Source: Bacteroidota bacterium (lineage in GTDB: Bacteria; Bacteroidota; Bacteroidia; Chitinophagales; Chitinophagaceae). Taken from it: 64,000 bases of DNA. Positions 45,900-54,048 of the stretch are shown piece after piece (position 1 is the first letter of the stretch; the number at the start of each line of letters is the position of its first letter). The notes beneath the pieces are model-generated. The model was not told the origin of the DNA. It did no database searches and worked only from the letters and a program-made list of their open reading frames with translations. Made by a program: the position numbers and the translations under genes. The DNA lies in NCBI GenBank assembly GCA_018267875.1, contig JAFDXP010000067.1, positions 47,152-111,151 on the forward strand. The letters run 5' to 3'.

Positions 45900-47612
45900 T
45901 TAACTGGGTCTAACATCTAAAACTTTTACTTGAAGTTTATGAATGCCATTGTATTCGCATTCCTCAATAGTGTAAACCATATCAAATGGCCTTCCCATAC
46001 ATACAATATCTACTTTGTTGCCTAACCAAAAACCAATACCATCAATTGCTTGACCCCCATGCTGGTGTACTACAAATTTTAAGTGTTGATCTTTTACGAC
46101 TTTAGATAATCCTCTATAATCATATACATTTTTACTTAAAAATACCGGACGTAGGTTGGTTGGTCCAAATGGCTCAAATTGTTGAATTATATTAAAGAAA
46201 GGGTATTTAATGTCAGCAATTTTAATTTCAGCATCTATCACAATTTCAGGAATTAACAATTCAGGTGGAATGCTATTGGAAACGACCTCTTCAAACCTAT
46301 CTGAAAATTCTTTTACTCGTGCAGGATGAAGGGTCATGCCTGCTGCGTAAAAATGTCCGCCATAGTTTTCAAGCAAGTCCCGACATTCATGTAATGCTTC
46401 ATAAATATTGAAGCCTGATACCGAGCGTGCAGAACCCGATACTTTATCATTTGATTTGGTTAAGATGATGGTGGGGCGATAGTAGTGATCAATCAAACGA
46501 GAAGCTACTATGCCTACAACTCCTTTGTGCCAAGTTTCTTTGTAAAGAACCGTAGATTTTCTTCTCACCATGATTGCATCTTGCTGAATTAGGGTGAGCG
46601 CTTCTTCCGTAATGTTTTTATCTACTTCTTTTCTTTCTATATTATCTGATTGAAGTTGTGCTGCAAGTTCTTGTAATCGCGACTCATCTGTTTCAATAAA
46701 AAGCTCCACTGCTTTTCGGGCATCGTCCATTCTGCCGGCAGCATTCACTCTTGGTCCTATCACAAACACGACATCAGAAATGCACATATTTCGATTGATG
46801 CCGGCCAGTTCTTTGAGAACCTTTATTGAATGACAGGGGTTTTCATTTACTTTTTTTATACCATAAAAAGCAAGAATTCTATTTTCTCCATCAATAGGTA
46901 CAATATCTGCTGCTATGCTAGTTGCTACTAAGTCTAAATATTGTGTGGTTGCTTCCTCTTCTAATTTCCAATGTTTGGCTAAGGCACAAATAAGCTTATA
47001 ACCGATTCCGCAACCGCTTAATTCTTTATAGGGATAAGGACAATCTGTTTGTTTGGGGTTAAGAATGGCAAAGGCCGGCGGTAAAATACTGTCGGGCATG
47101 TGGTGGTCACATACGATTACATCAATTCCTAACGACTGTGCATAGTTAATCAGTTCAACAGATTTAATCCCACAGTCTAAGGCTATCATCAATGTGAAAC
47201 CATTGGCATGTGCATGGTCAATCCCTTGTTTGGAAATACCGTAACCTTCTTTGTAGCGGTGAGGTACATAAAAAGAAAGCTCTCCATTATAATGCGCACG
47301 TAGAAAGCTAAATATGACGGCTACTGAAGTGGTACCATCTACATCATAGTCGCCATAAATCATGATTCGCTCGTGCCACCCAATAGCATCCGAAATTCGC
47401 TCCACTGCTTGCTTCATGCCTTTCATTAAAAAGGGATCATGCAATTCACTTAACTGTGGTCGAAAAAAGAGTTTTGCCGTATCATAATTTGTTACACCCC
47501 TTACCGCAAGCAGCCTGCATAAAGCCGGATGAATGCGAAGATCATCGCATAACTGCAATACATGTTTTTCATTTGCCGATTTTAATGTCCATCGTTTAGT
47601 TACCATCTTCAA
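45900..47612 (-). CDS. recJ: Single-stranded-DNA-specific exonuclease RecJ
   Basis: 570 aa. DHH-family motifs: IYGDYDVDGTTSVAVIF (motif I), ALDCGIKS, VIVCDHHMP (motif III), GCGIGYKL, and VIGPRVNAAGRMDDARKAVE. The DHHA1 domain has SGSARSVSGFNIYEAL and YGGHFYAAGMTL, followed by the OB domain. It degrades 5'-ended ssDNA in RecF-pathway and mismatch repair. The 5' end overlaps the upstream kynurenine monooxygenase gene by 17 nt, showing tight coupling, and recR follows. Confidence 0.94.
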   Translation of the reverse strand: MKMVTKRWTLKSANEKHVLQLCDDLRIHPALCRLLAVRGVTNYDTAKLFFRPQLSELHDPFLMKGMKQAVERISDAIGWHERIMIYGDYDVDGTTSVAVIFSFLRAHYNGELSFYVPHRYKEGYGISKQGIDHAHANGFTLMIALDCGIKSVELINYAQSLGIDVIVCDHHMPDSILPPAFAILNPKQTDCPYPYKELSGCGIGYKLICALAKHWKLEEEATTQYLDLVATSIAADIVPIDGENRILAFYGIKKVNENPCHSIKVLKELAGINRNMCISDVVFVIGPRVNAAGRMDDARKAVELFIETDESRLQELAAQLQSDNIERKEVDKNITEEALTLIQQDAIMVRRKSTVLYKETWHKGVVGIVASRLIDHYYRPTIILTKSNDKVSGSARSVSGFNIYEALHECRDLLENYGGHFYAAGMTLHPARVKEFSDRFEEVVSNSIPPELLIPEIVIDAEIKIADIKYPFFNIIQQFEPFGPTNLRPVFLSKNVYDYRGLSKVVKDQHLKFVVHQHGGQAIDGIGFWLGNKVDIVCMGRPFDMVYTIEECEYNGIHKLQVKVLDVRPS

Positions 47613-48948
47613 AATCCAATTGCTGCACAGTCGAGTGGTATTGTTTCACCCAATGGGCTATTTTCTCCTCCGTACTTTCTTCCTTCATAATTTTTTCTAA
47701 AAGCTCGTCTTGGGCACGAATGCAACCTAATGCTGTGCGATAGGGTATGTGGCTAAACGAAACCATTTCATAGACTGAGATAAACTGATCGGGATATTTT
47801 TTCCCTAATTCTTTTTCTATTTTCTTTCTTTCCAAAAACGAGGGATCTGCTACTTTGTCCCGCATCTCCACAAAGTTAAGCAGTGCTAAGGAAGCAACCG
47901 CATCTCCATTAGGTTTGCGTTTTCTGTCATAGTCGCTTAAGATTTTTGCCCAATCATCTCCATGCTTTTCCATTAAAACAGAGAGAACAGTACAATCTTC
48001 AAAACCAGCATTCATTCCTTGACCATAAAATGGAACAATTGCATGGGCAGCATCGCCTATAAGGGCACTCTTATCTTGAAAATGCCAAGGTTTTATGTGT
48101 GTCGTGATGAGTGATGATGTTGGGTTTTGAAAAAAGTCTTCCAGTAGTGTTGGCATCACATCTACGGCATCCGGAAAATGTGTTTCAAAAAAAGTAGTTA
48201 CTGCCGCTTTAGTAGTAAGTTGTGCAAACGAAGTTTCTCCTTCAAATGGTAAGAACAAGGTACAGGTAAAAGTGCCGTCCGTATTGGGCAGTGCAATCAG
48301 CATGAAATTTTTTCGTGGCCAAATATGAAGCGCATTTTTTTCCATACGCATTGACCCATCAGCATTAGGCGGAATAGATAGTTCTTTATATCCATGAGCC
48401 AGATATTGCTGATCGGCATCTACCCTTTCCATCATAGTATAAGACGTGCGCAAAGCGGAAAATGCCCCATCTGCCCCCAATAATAAATCAGCAATTAATT
48501 CCTTCGTTTCACCATTAGGCAACTCAAAATGAATTTCGTTTTTTACAACTTGAACCGATGTACATCTATGCTCAAAATGAATTTTCACACCTTCTTTTTC
48601 GGCTAGTGTCATCAACTTTTTATTCAGTTCTCCGCGACTGACTGAATAGATGGCTTCATTATTTTTTCCATAAGGTTGAAATGCCGAAGTTCCATCAGGC
48701 TGGTGCAAGTATCGTCCATACATGGGTATTGCTAATGCTTCCATTTCGGGTCTTAGTCCTGCCAAATCAAGTGCTTTCCAACCTCTTGCACTCATAGCCA
48801 AGTTAATAGAACGCCCGGCAGAAATGGTAGCACTACGCATATCAGGGCGACGTTCATAAATAGAAACACGATATCCTTTCTTAGATAAAATGACTGACAT
48901 GAGCGATCCTACCAGACCGGCTCCTAATATGGTAATGGAACGAGCCAT
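47596..48948 (-). CDS. kmo: Kynurenine 3-monooxygenase
   Basis: 450 aa flavoprotein monooxygenase. FAD-binding GAGLVGSLMSVILSKKGY, the KMO-specific SAGRSINLAMSARGWKAL, a middle GADGAFSALR (DG motif), and GDAAHAIVPFYGQGMNAGFED (GD motif with the KMO-like PFYGQGMNAGFED). Catalyses NADPH- and O2-dependent 3-hydroxylation of L-kynurenine in the tryptophan-to-NAD or degradation route. No kynureninase or tryptophan dioxygenase is adjacent; the aminotransferase at 13.9 kb is of a related-substrate type but distant. First gene before recJ, overlapping it by 17 nt. Confidence 0.93.
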   Translation of the reverse strand: MARSITILGAGLVGSLMSVILSKKGYRVSIYERRPDMRSATISAGRSINLAMSARGWKALDLAGLRPEMEALAIPMYGRYLHQPDGTSAFQPYGKNNEAIYSVSRGELNKKLMTLAEKEGVKIHFEHRCTSVQVVKNEIHFELPNGETKELIADLLLGADGAFSALRTSYTMMERVDADQQYLAHGYKELSIPPNADGSMRMEKNALHIWPRKNFMLIALPNTDGTFTCTLFLPFEGETSFAQLTTKAAVTTFFETHFPDAVDVMPTLLEDFFQNPTSSLITTHIKPWHFQDKSALIGDAAHAIVPFYGQGMNAGFEDCTVLSVLMEKHGDDWAKILSDYDRKRKPNGDAVASLALLNFVEMRDKVADPSFLERKKIEKELGKKYPDQFISVYEMVSFSHIPYRTALGCIRAQDELLEKIMKEESTEEKIAHWVKQYHSTVQQLDFEDGN

Positions 48949-48989
48949 AAAGCCTTATCTTTTTTTGTTTCGGCAAAGTAAGGCTAAAT

Positions 48990-49709
48990 TTAATTAGCTG
49001 AACGGCGAATCATGGGGCGATAAGGGCGACGACCGGTTCTATATATCGTTACGCTTTCTTTTATATAGGAATAGAACGTGTATTCATTCATGCTGCGCAA
49101 TTGTTCATAGCTGGGGCGATATATTTTCAAATAGCGTTGTAAACTGTCTCCTTTCAATCCGGTCAGGTTGCTAACTACGCGGTCGCTAAATGTATAATCC
49201 ACGTATTTCTGTTGTTCCCAATAATTATACTCTTTTTGGAAAGCCCAGATTTGACGATTGGCTTTGCTCAAGGCACTAAACGGATGCCTAATGACATCCA
49301 GTCCTTCCAACCTTGGAAAATCAAGTGCTGTTTTATAAAGTTCATGATATTGCAAACTATCTCTTTTCCAATCGTGTCCCTTTGCTTGCAGTTGGTATTC
49401 CGGTAATTCCGTAGGTCCATCTTGCATCAACACACGAAAAAAAGGCGGTAAGGAACCCTCAGGAATGCGTATTCGCAAGGTTTTATAGCCCATTCGGCGA
49501 AACTCTAACAGCTGGCCACCTTCGGCAACAATTGAAAAATTACCATTTAGATCGCTTAGAGTTGCAGCATTGGTATGAATGTTTACAATGCTTACATTGG
49601 ACAAAAGCTGTAGGGTATGCGCATCAGCAATATTGCCTGAAATGTTTGCTGCTTTGCCTACAAAACCAAGTAACAAAAAGAAAACAACGAATTGAATACG
49701 CATTGTCAT
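48990..49709 (-). CDS. Exported protein with carboxypeptidase-like regulatory domain
   Basis: 239 aa from ATG 49709 (MTMRIQFVVFFLLLGFVGKA), chosen because a signal peptide starts there; a longer reading from 49820 adds an improbable leader. Residues about 20-100 form a carboxypeptidase-regulatory-like beta-sandwich (NISGNIADAHTLQLLSNVSI, SDLNGNFSIVAEGG, RRMGYKTLRIRI). These domains also occur at the N-termini of TonB-dependent receptors, but there is no beta-barrel here. The C-terminal half (HELYKTALDFPRLEGL; FSDRVVSNLTGLKGDSL; TFYSYIKESV) resembles other short unnamed Bacteroidota proteins. Function unknown. Followed 41 nt later by the kynurenine monooxygenase gene. Confidence 0.75.
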   Translation of the reverse strand: MTMRIQFVVFFLLLGFVGKAANISGNIADAHTLQLLSNVSIVNIHTNAATLSDLNGNFSIVAEGGQLLEFRRMGYKTLRIRIPEGSLPPFFRVLMQDGPTELPEYQLQAKGHDWKRDSLQYHELYKTALDFPRLEGLDVIRHPFSALSKANRQIWAFQKEYNYWEQQKYVDYTFSDRVVSNLTGLKGDSLQRYLKIYRPSYEQLRSMNEYTFYSYIKESVTIYRTGRRPYRPMIRRSAN

Positions 49710-49840
49710 GAAGGGCAATAAAATTAAGTTCCTCTTCCCGTTGCTTTTGTTAAAATGGAAAACTGCTTTTGAAAATGGTGCAATTTCACTGTAAATGATG
49801 CTTATGTGAATAAAGATCATAACCTTAAAAATAGACTAAA

Positions 49841-49871
49841 AAAAGCCACCCTAATTATCAGGGTGGCTTTT
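49841..49871 (-). terminator. Intrinsic terminator after the CBS-pair gene
   Basis: A perfect 12-bp stem (AAAAGCCACCCT 49841-49852, AGGGTGGCTTTT 49860-49871) with a 7-nt loop. In leftward reading it is followed by a run of seven T. It separates the CBS gene from the exported-protein gene downstream. Confidence 0.85.
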
Positions 49872-49899
49872 AAAAACACAATAACCACTATACAGTAAA

Positions 49900-50316
49900 T
49901 CAATATTGATCCACCAAATACTTAATTACATCTGTTGTGGTAACAATACCCATAAGTTTCCCATTTTCGACTACCGGGAGTGAATGAAAATCTTCTTCAG
50001 CAAATATTTCTGCTACATCTTTGATCGTATCTTCCGGTGAAACATGCTTCACATTTTTTGTCATTACTTGAGGCACAGTCAGCATTTGTAAAATGGCTTC
50101 ATCTGCTCCTTCTTGGTTGTCAAACAACCTTCCGAATGTAAGCCTATTAATATCAGAACTGCTGATAATGCCCCTTATTTCATTTCCACTAACTACCGGT
50201 AAATGACGAATCTTATGCTTTCGAATAATGTTTACCGCATCGGCTAAGGAATCACTTTCGCGAATCGTGTATGGGTTGCCGGTCATAATGCGACTAATTG
50301 GTTCTCTCTTTTTCAT
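49900..50316 (-). CDS. CBS-pair domain protein
   Basis: 138 aa made almost only of two CBS motifs: IMTGNPYTIRESDSLADAVN with HKIRHLPVVSGNEIRGIISS, and VMTKNVKHVSPEDTIKDVAE with EDFHSLPVVENGKLMGIVTT followed by DVIKYL. CBS pairs bind adenine nucleotides (AMP, ATP, SAM) and regulate partners. With no enzyme or channel domain attached, its target is unknown. It ends with an intrinsic terminator and starts close to the divergent E1 dehydrogenase gene, so it seems to be a single-gene unit. Confidence 0.88.
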   Translation of the reverse strand: MKKREPISRIMTGNPYTIRESDSLADAVNIIRKHKIRHLPVVSGNEIRGIISSSDINRLTFGRLFDNQEGADEAILQMLTVPQVMTKNVKHVSPEDTIKDVAEIFAEEDFHSLPVVENGKLMGIVTTTDVIKYLVDQY

Positions 50317-50470
50317 ATTGGTTTTCTTTTTGGGTACTATTCAAAGTACGCACCATTTATTAGTATAAAACATGAGCCTTCTCATAAGCTATACTGATTG
50401 ATTTCATCACATCTCAACAGACTTACCGAATCATTGAGAACTAAAGTGATAGTACCTATAAATATTCTTC

Positions 50471-50478
50471 TATTTTTG
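50471..50478 (+). promoter_or_regulatory. Putative -7 box for the fused E1 dehydrogenase
   Basis: TATTTTTG, an exact TAnnTTTG match, 17 nt before ATG 50496. No clear -33 element at 19-21 nt upstream. Confidence 0.45.
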
Positions 50479-50495
50479 CCGCTCAATTTTTCTGT

Positions 50496-52475
50496 ATGCA
50501 ATTTGATAGGAGTGGCATTGCCAATGAGCGACTTATTAAACTTTATACTGAGCTGGTTCGTCCCCGCCTTATTGAAGAGAAAATGTTGATCCTGCTTCGT
50601 CAGGGAAAAATAAGTAAATGGTTTAGTGGTATAGGTCAAGAAGCTATTTCAGTAGGCGCAACACTTGCTTTGGATGCGGATGAATATATAATGCCGCTTC
50701 ACAGGAACTTGGGCGTTTTCACCGCCCGTCAAATGCCCTTCGATAAATTATTTCTTCAGTGGCAAGGGCGAAAAGATGGGTTTTCTAAAGGCAGAGAACG
50801 TTCTTTTCATTTTGGAGCAACTGAATACCATATATGTGGCATGATTTCCCACTTAGGGCCACAACTTGCCATTGCCGATGGTATTGCTTTGGCTCATAAA
50901 CTACGACAGGAAAACAAAGTGTCCCTTACTTTTTCAGGCGATGGCGGAACCAGTGAAGGAGACTTTCATGAAGCCTTAAACGTGGCTGCCGTTTGGAAAT
51001 TACCCGTTATCTTCTTGATTGAAAACAATGGGTATGGATTAAGTACTCCGGTCAACGAACAGTTTGCTTGTGCACAATTGGCAGATCGGGCTGCGGGATA
51101 TGGAATGAAGGGAATAACTATTGATGGCAACAACATCTTAGAAGTTTACAAAACCATACTGGAAGCACGTAAATATTGCCTTACAGAGCAGAAACCAATT
51201 TTGATTGAGTGCATGACCTTTCGGATGCGCGGACATGAAGAAGCCAGTGGCGTTAAATATGTGCCTAAAGAGCTTTTTGAAGAATGGGGAAGAAAAGATC
51301 CGGTTGCCAATTTTGAAAGTTTTTTGTTGGATAAGGCTGTTTTATCGCAGTTTATCATCAAAGACATTCGCGAAAGCATTCAGAAGGAAATTGAAGAAGG
51401 GATTGCTGTAGGCTTTGGTGCTCAACCTATTGTGCCTGATACTAAAGAAGAGATATGTGATGTATATGCCGGCACTCATCATCATTTTGCACCCAAACAA
51501 CCCGAACAAGCTACTGAAAAGAAATTTATTCAGGCCATCAGCGATGGTATGCGGCAAGCTATGGAAAGACACCCCAATCTGGTGCTTATGGGGCAAGACA
51601 TTGCCGAATATGGTGGTGCTTTTAAAGTAACAGAAGGTTTTGTTCAGAAATTTGGCAAAGAAAGAGTTCGAAATACACCACTGTGCGAGAGTGCTATTGT
51701 AGGAACGGCTTTGGGGCTTTCTATTAAAGGCTTCAAAAGTATGATGGAAATGCAGTTTGCCGACTTTGTAACAGTTGGATTCAATCAAATTATCAATAAC
51801 TTAGCCAAGATCCATTATCGTTGGGGACAAAATGCTGATGTGGTTGTTAGAATGCCTACCGGCGGCGGCGTAGGTGCCGGACCCTTTCATTCACAATGCA
51901 ATGAAGCATGGTTTGTACATACCCCCGGACTAAAAGTAGTGTATCCATCAACCCCCGAAGATGCAAAAGGTTTGTTGATTGCCGCTTTTGAAGACCCTAA
52001 TCCTATTGTTTTCTTCGAACACAAAGCCTTGTATCGTTCCATAAGTGGAATGGTGCCGGATGAATATTATACCATAGAAATTGGCAAGGCTCGAATAGCA
52101 CAAAAAGGTGAAGACATCAGCATTATTACTTATGGTAGCGGGGTTCATTGGGCAATAAATTATGCAGCCAAACATCCGGAAATATCTTTCGACATTTTGG
52201 ATTTGCGAACACTTTTGCCCCTCGATTATGAAGCCATTCGCGCTTCTGTGATGCGAACCGGAAAGGTTTTACTTCTACATGAAGACACCCTTACCGGAGG
52301 TATTGGTGGCGAATTATCTGCATGGATAGCTGAGCATTGTTTCGAATTTTTGGATGCACCTATTGTTCGATGTGCAAGTTTAGATACGCCCGTTCCTTTT
52401 GCCATAGAGCTAGAACAAAACTTTCTTGCAAAAAATCGGCTTCAAGATGCAGTAGATACGCTAATGCAATATTAA
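50496..52475 (+). CDS. 2-oxo acid dehydrogenase E1, fused alpha and beta subunits
   Basis: 659 aa. The alpha part (about 1-320) has the TPP motif FSGDGGTSEGDFHEALNVAA through NNGYGLSTP and the loop FRMRGHEEASG. The beta part (about 340-659) has MGQDIAEYGGAFKVTEGF, RNTPLCESAIVGTALGLSIK, MPTGGGVGAGPFHSQCNEAW and the C-terminal transketolase domain (EDTLTGGIGGELSAWI). This fused form is common in Bacteroidota and is usually annotated as branched-chain 2-oxoisovalerate dehydrogenase E1; substrate specificity is inferred. E2 and E3 are not in the window. Confidence 0.9.
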   Translation: MQFDRSGIANERLIKLYTELVRPRLIEEKMLILLRQGKISKWFSGIGQEAISVGATLALDADEYIMPLHRNLGVFTARQMPFDKLFLQWQGRKDGFSKGRERSFHFGATEYHICGMISHLGPQLAIADGIALAHKLRQENKVSLTFSGDGGTSEGDFHEALNVAAVWKLPVIFLIENNGYGLSTPVNEQFACAQLADRAAGYGMKGITIDGNNILEVYKTILEARKYCLTEQKPILIECMTFRMRGHEEASGVKYVPKELFEEWGRKDPVANFESFLLDKAVLSQFIIKDIRESIQKEIEEGIAVGFGAQPIVPDTKEEICDVYAGTHHHFAPKQPEQATEKKFIQAISDGMRQAMERHPNLVLMGQDIAEYGGAFKVTEGFVQKFGKERVRNTPLCESAIVGTALGLSIKGFKSMMEMQFADFVTVGFNQIINNLAKIHYRWGQNADVVVRMPTGGGVGAGPFHSQCNEAWFVHTPGLKVVYPSTPEDAKGLLIAAFEDPNPIVFFEHKALYRSISGMVPDEYYTIEIGKARIAQKGEDISIITYGSGVHWAINYAAKHPEISFDILDLRTLLPLDYEAIRASVMRTGKVLLLHEDTLTGGIGGELSAWIAEHCFEFLDAPIVRCASLDTPVPFAIELEQNFLAKNRLQDAVDTLMQY

Positions 52476-52557
52476 TTTTGTGAGAAGCGGCCTGGCTGTC
52501 TTTGCTGCACCCTATCGAAAAAAACAATTCAATTTTCGAAAGTACTAAAACAATGTA

Positions 52558-53367
52558 ATGCTCATGTCATCGCGTCTGCTTCTAATTGGGGTTTTCACCA
52601 TCTTACTTTCTGCTTGCAGCAACGATTCTAAAAAATCAAATCGTCCTATTGTTTTGGGCGACTCAACTCAGATAGTTACCGAAACAGACAGCAAGTATCT
52701 GAGCGATTTTGTTGATGATATCAAACTTCAAACACCTCAGCCCGATACTGCTTCCCATATAGAATCCGATGCCCCAACTAAAGATTCAGAAAAAGCTGTC
52801 AACCCAGCCAAACCTGCAATGGGAAATGGTTTACAAATTCCATTTAAAGATGTCACTGTTTTTATAGCGAACATTCAAACCAAGACTTATAGAAACCAAG
52901 ATTTACAAAAAGCAAATGGTGCCAGCTATCAATTATTATCGGGCGACTTGTCGGGAAACTCCCTACAATTGTCTGGTGCTTCTATTTCAAAAGTTTCTCA
53001 GAGATATACAACAATTGTAACCGCTACGACCGATTTTGGGAAATTACAGCTAACTGATTTAGGCACTACGACCGAATGGACACCCTTATCTGGAAATGGG
53101 AAATTATACCGTATAGTCGGATTAAATAACCTTGAAACAGAAGAGGCAAATACCGCAACCCTAAGAGCATCCATCATGAAAGCAGCTCGCAATAAAAGAG
53201 TTTCGCGTCAAATACTGCACAAATGGGAAGAAACAGCACGTCTGGTAAAAACAATAAAGGCTGCTCCGCTAAAAGTGTCACTTAGAAGCGTAATGTGGAA
53301 AATAGAAGGGAAAGATGCTTCCGGTAAGGCTTTTCAAAAACAAGTTCGCATTGACCTAAACCCATAA
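52558..53367 (+). CDS. Lipoprotein of unknown function
   Basis: 269 aa. Signal with lipobox LLSAC (Cys about 21) then SNDSKKS. Residues about 25-95 are a Thr/Ser/Pro-rich linker; about 100-180 contain beta-like sequence (VFIANIQTKTYRNQDLQ; GASYQLLSGDLSGNSLQLSG). The C-terminal basic helix KAARNKRVSRQILHKWEETA precedes a final beta part (KVSLRSVMWKIEGKDASG). I do not recognise a family. It lies 82 nt after the E1 gene on the same strand; no functional link is evident. Confidence 0.75.
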   Translation: MLMSSRLLLIGVFTILLSACSNDSKKSNRPIVLGDSTQIVTETDSKYLSDFVDDIKLQTPQPDTASHIESDAPTKDSEKAVNPAKPAMGNGLQIPFKDVTVFIANIQTKTYRNQDLQKANGASYQLLSGDLSGNSLQLSGASISKVSQRYTTIVTATTDFGKLQLTDLGTTTEWTPLSGNGKLYRIVGLNNLETEEANTATLRASIMKAARNKRVSRQILHKWEETARLVKTIKAAPLKVSLRSVMWKIEGKDASGKAFQKQVRIDLNP

Positions 53368-53373
53368 ATCTGC

Positions 53374-53790
53374 TTAATCTATTGTTGCAATACACTTCAA
53401 TTCAATAGCAATTGCTGAGGGGAGAGAATTGACACTTACCGTAGTTCTGCAAGGTTGATTATCCTTAAAATACTCAGCATAAATCCGGTTGTAGGTATGA
53501 AAGTCCCGCTTCATGTCCACCAAAAAAACGGTTACATCCACAAGGTTGTTCCAGTTGCTGCCACTGGCTTCCAGCACGGTTTTTACGTTATTGAAAACAC
53601 TATGACATTGTGCCTCAAAATCGAAAGAAAGAAACTGCCCGTGTTTATCAAGGGTCAATCCCGGGATCTCATCTGTTTGGGCATTTCTGGGGCCAATACC
53701 TGACAAAAAAAGCAAGTTGCCTACACGGCGAGCATGTGGATATAAACCCATTGGCTTTGGTGCTTTATCAGTAGATATTTTTTCGGACAT
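53374..53790 (-). CDS. RidA/YjgF/TdcF family protein
   Basis: 138 aa. Family marks: GLYPHARRVGNLLFLSGIGP, the NVKTVLEASGSNWNNLVDVTVFLVDM core, NRIYAEYF, and the signature PCRTTVSVNSLPSAIAIELKCIA with the Arg that binds the carboxylate of the imine substrate. Classical RidA hydrolyses 2-aminoacrylate-type enamines/imines. The longer N-terminus and GIGPRNAQTDEIPG loop suggest a subgroup seen with aminoacid catabolism genes, such as 2-aminomuconate deaminase in kynurenine-degrading clusters. A kynurenine monooxygenase lies 5 kb away, so this is only suggestive. Confidence 0.87.
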   Translation of the reverse strand: MSEKISTDKAPKPMGLYPHARRVGNLLFLSGIGPRNAQTDEIPGLTLDKHGQFLSFDFEAQCHSVFNNVKTVLEASGSNWNNLVDVTVFLVDMKRDFHTYNRIYAEYFKDNQPCRTTVSVNSLPSAIAIELKCIATID

Positions 53791-54014
53791 AGATGCAGTT
53801 TTTCAAGCTAAATTAAGGGCAAAGATCAAATTTATTTGAAAACAAGGTTTTAGAAAAAATTTCAACCTTTTTCAAGTACTATAAAGAAAGTTTTCAGGTT
53901 CTGTTTGATAGATTTTCTACCTTGAATTACGCCTGACATATTGAGCAATCATATCCAAAGTGCCATTTGGGTAATTCATATTTTTTATCCGAAGCTCACC
54001 CCATTCTAAATTCT

Positions 54015-54022
54015 TATTTTTG
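54015..54022 (+). promoter_or_regulatory. Putative -7 box for smc
   Basis: TATTTTTG, an exact TAnnTTTG match, 26 nt before the TTG start of smc. No clear -33. Confidence 0.45.
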
Positions 54023-54048
54023 TTCTCTTTCGTTAAAAAAATATTCTT

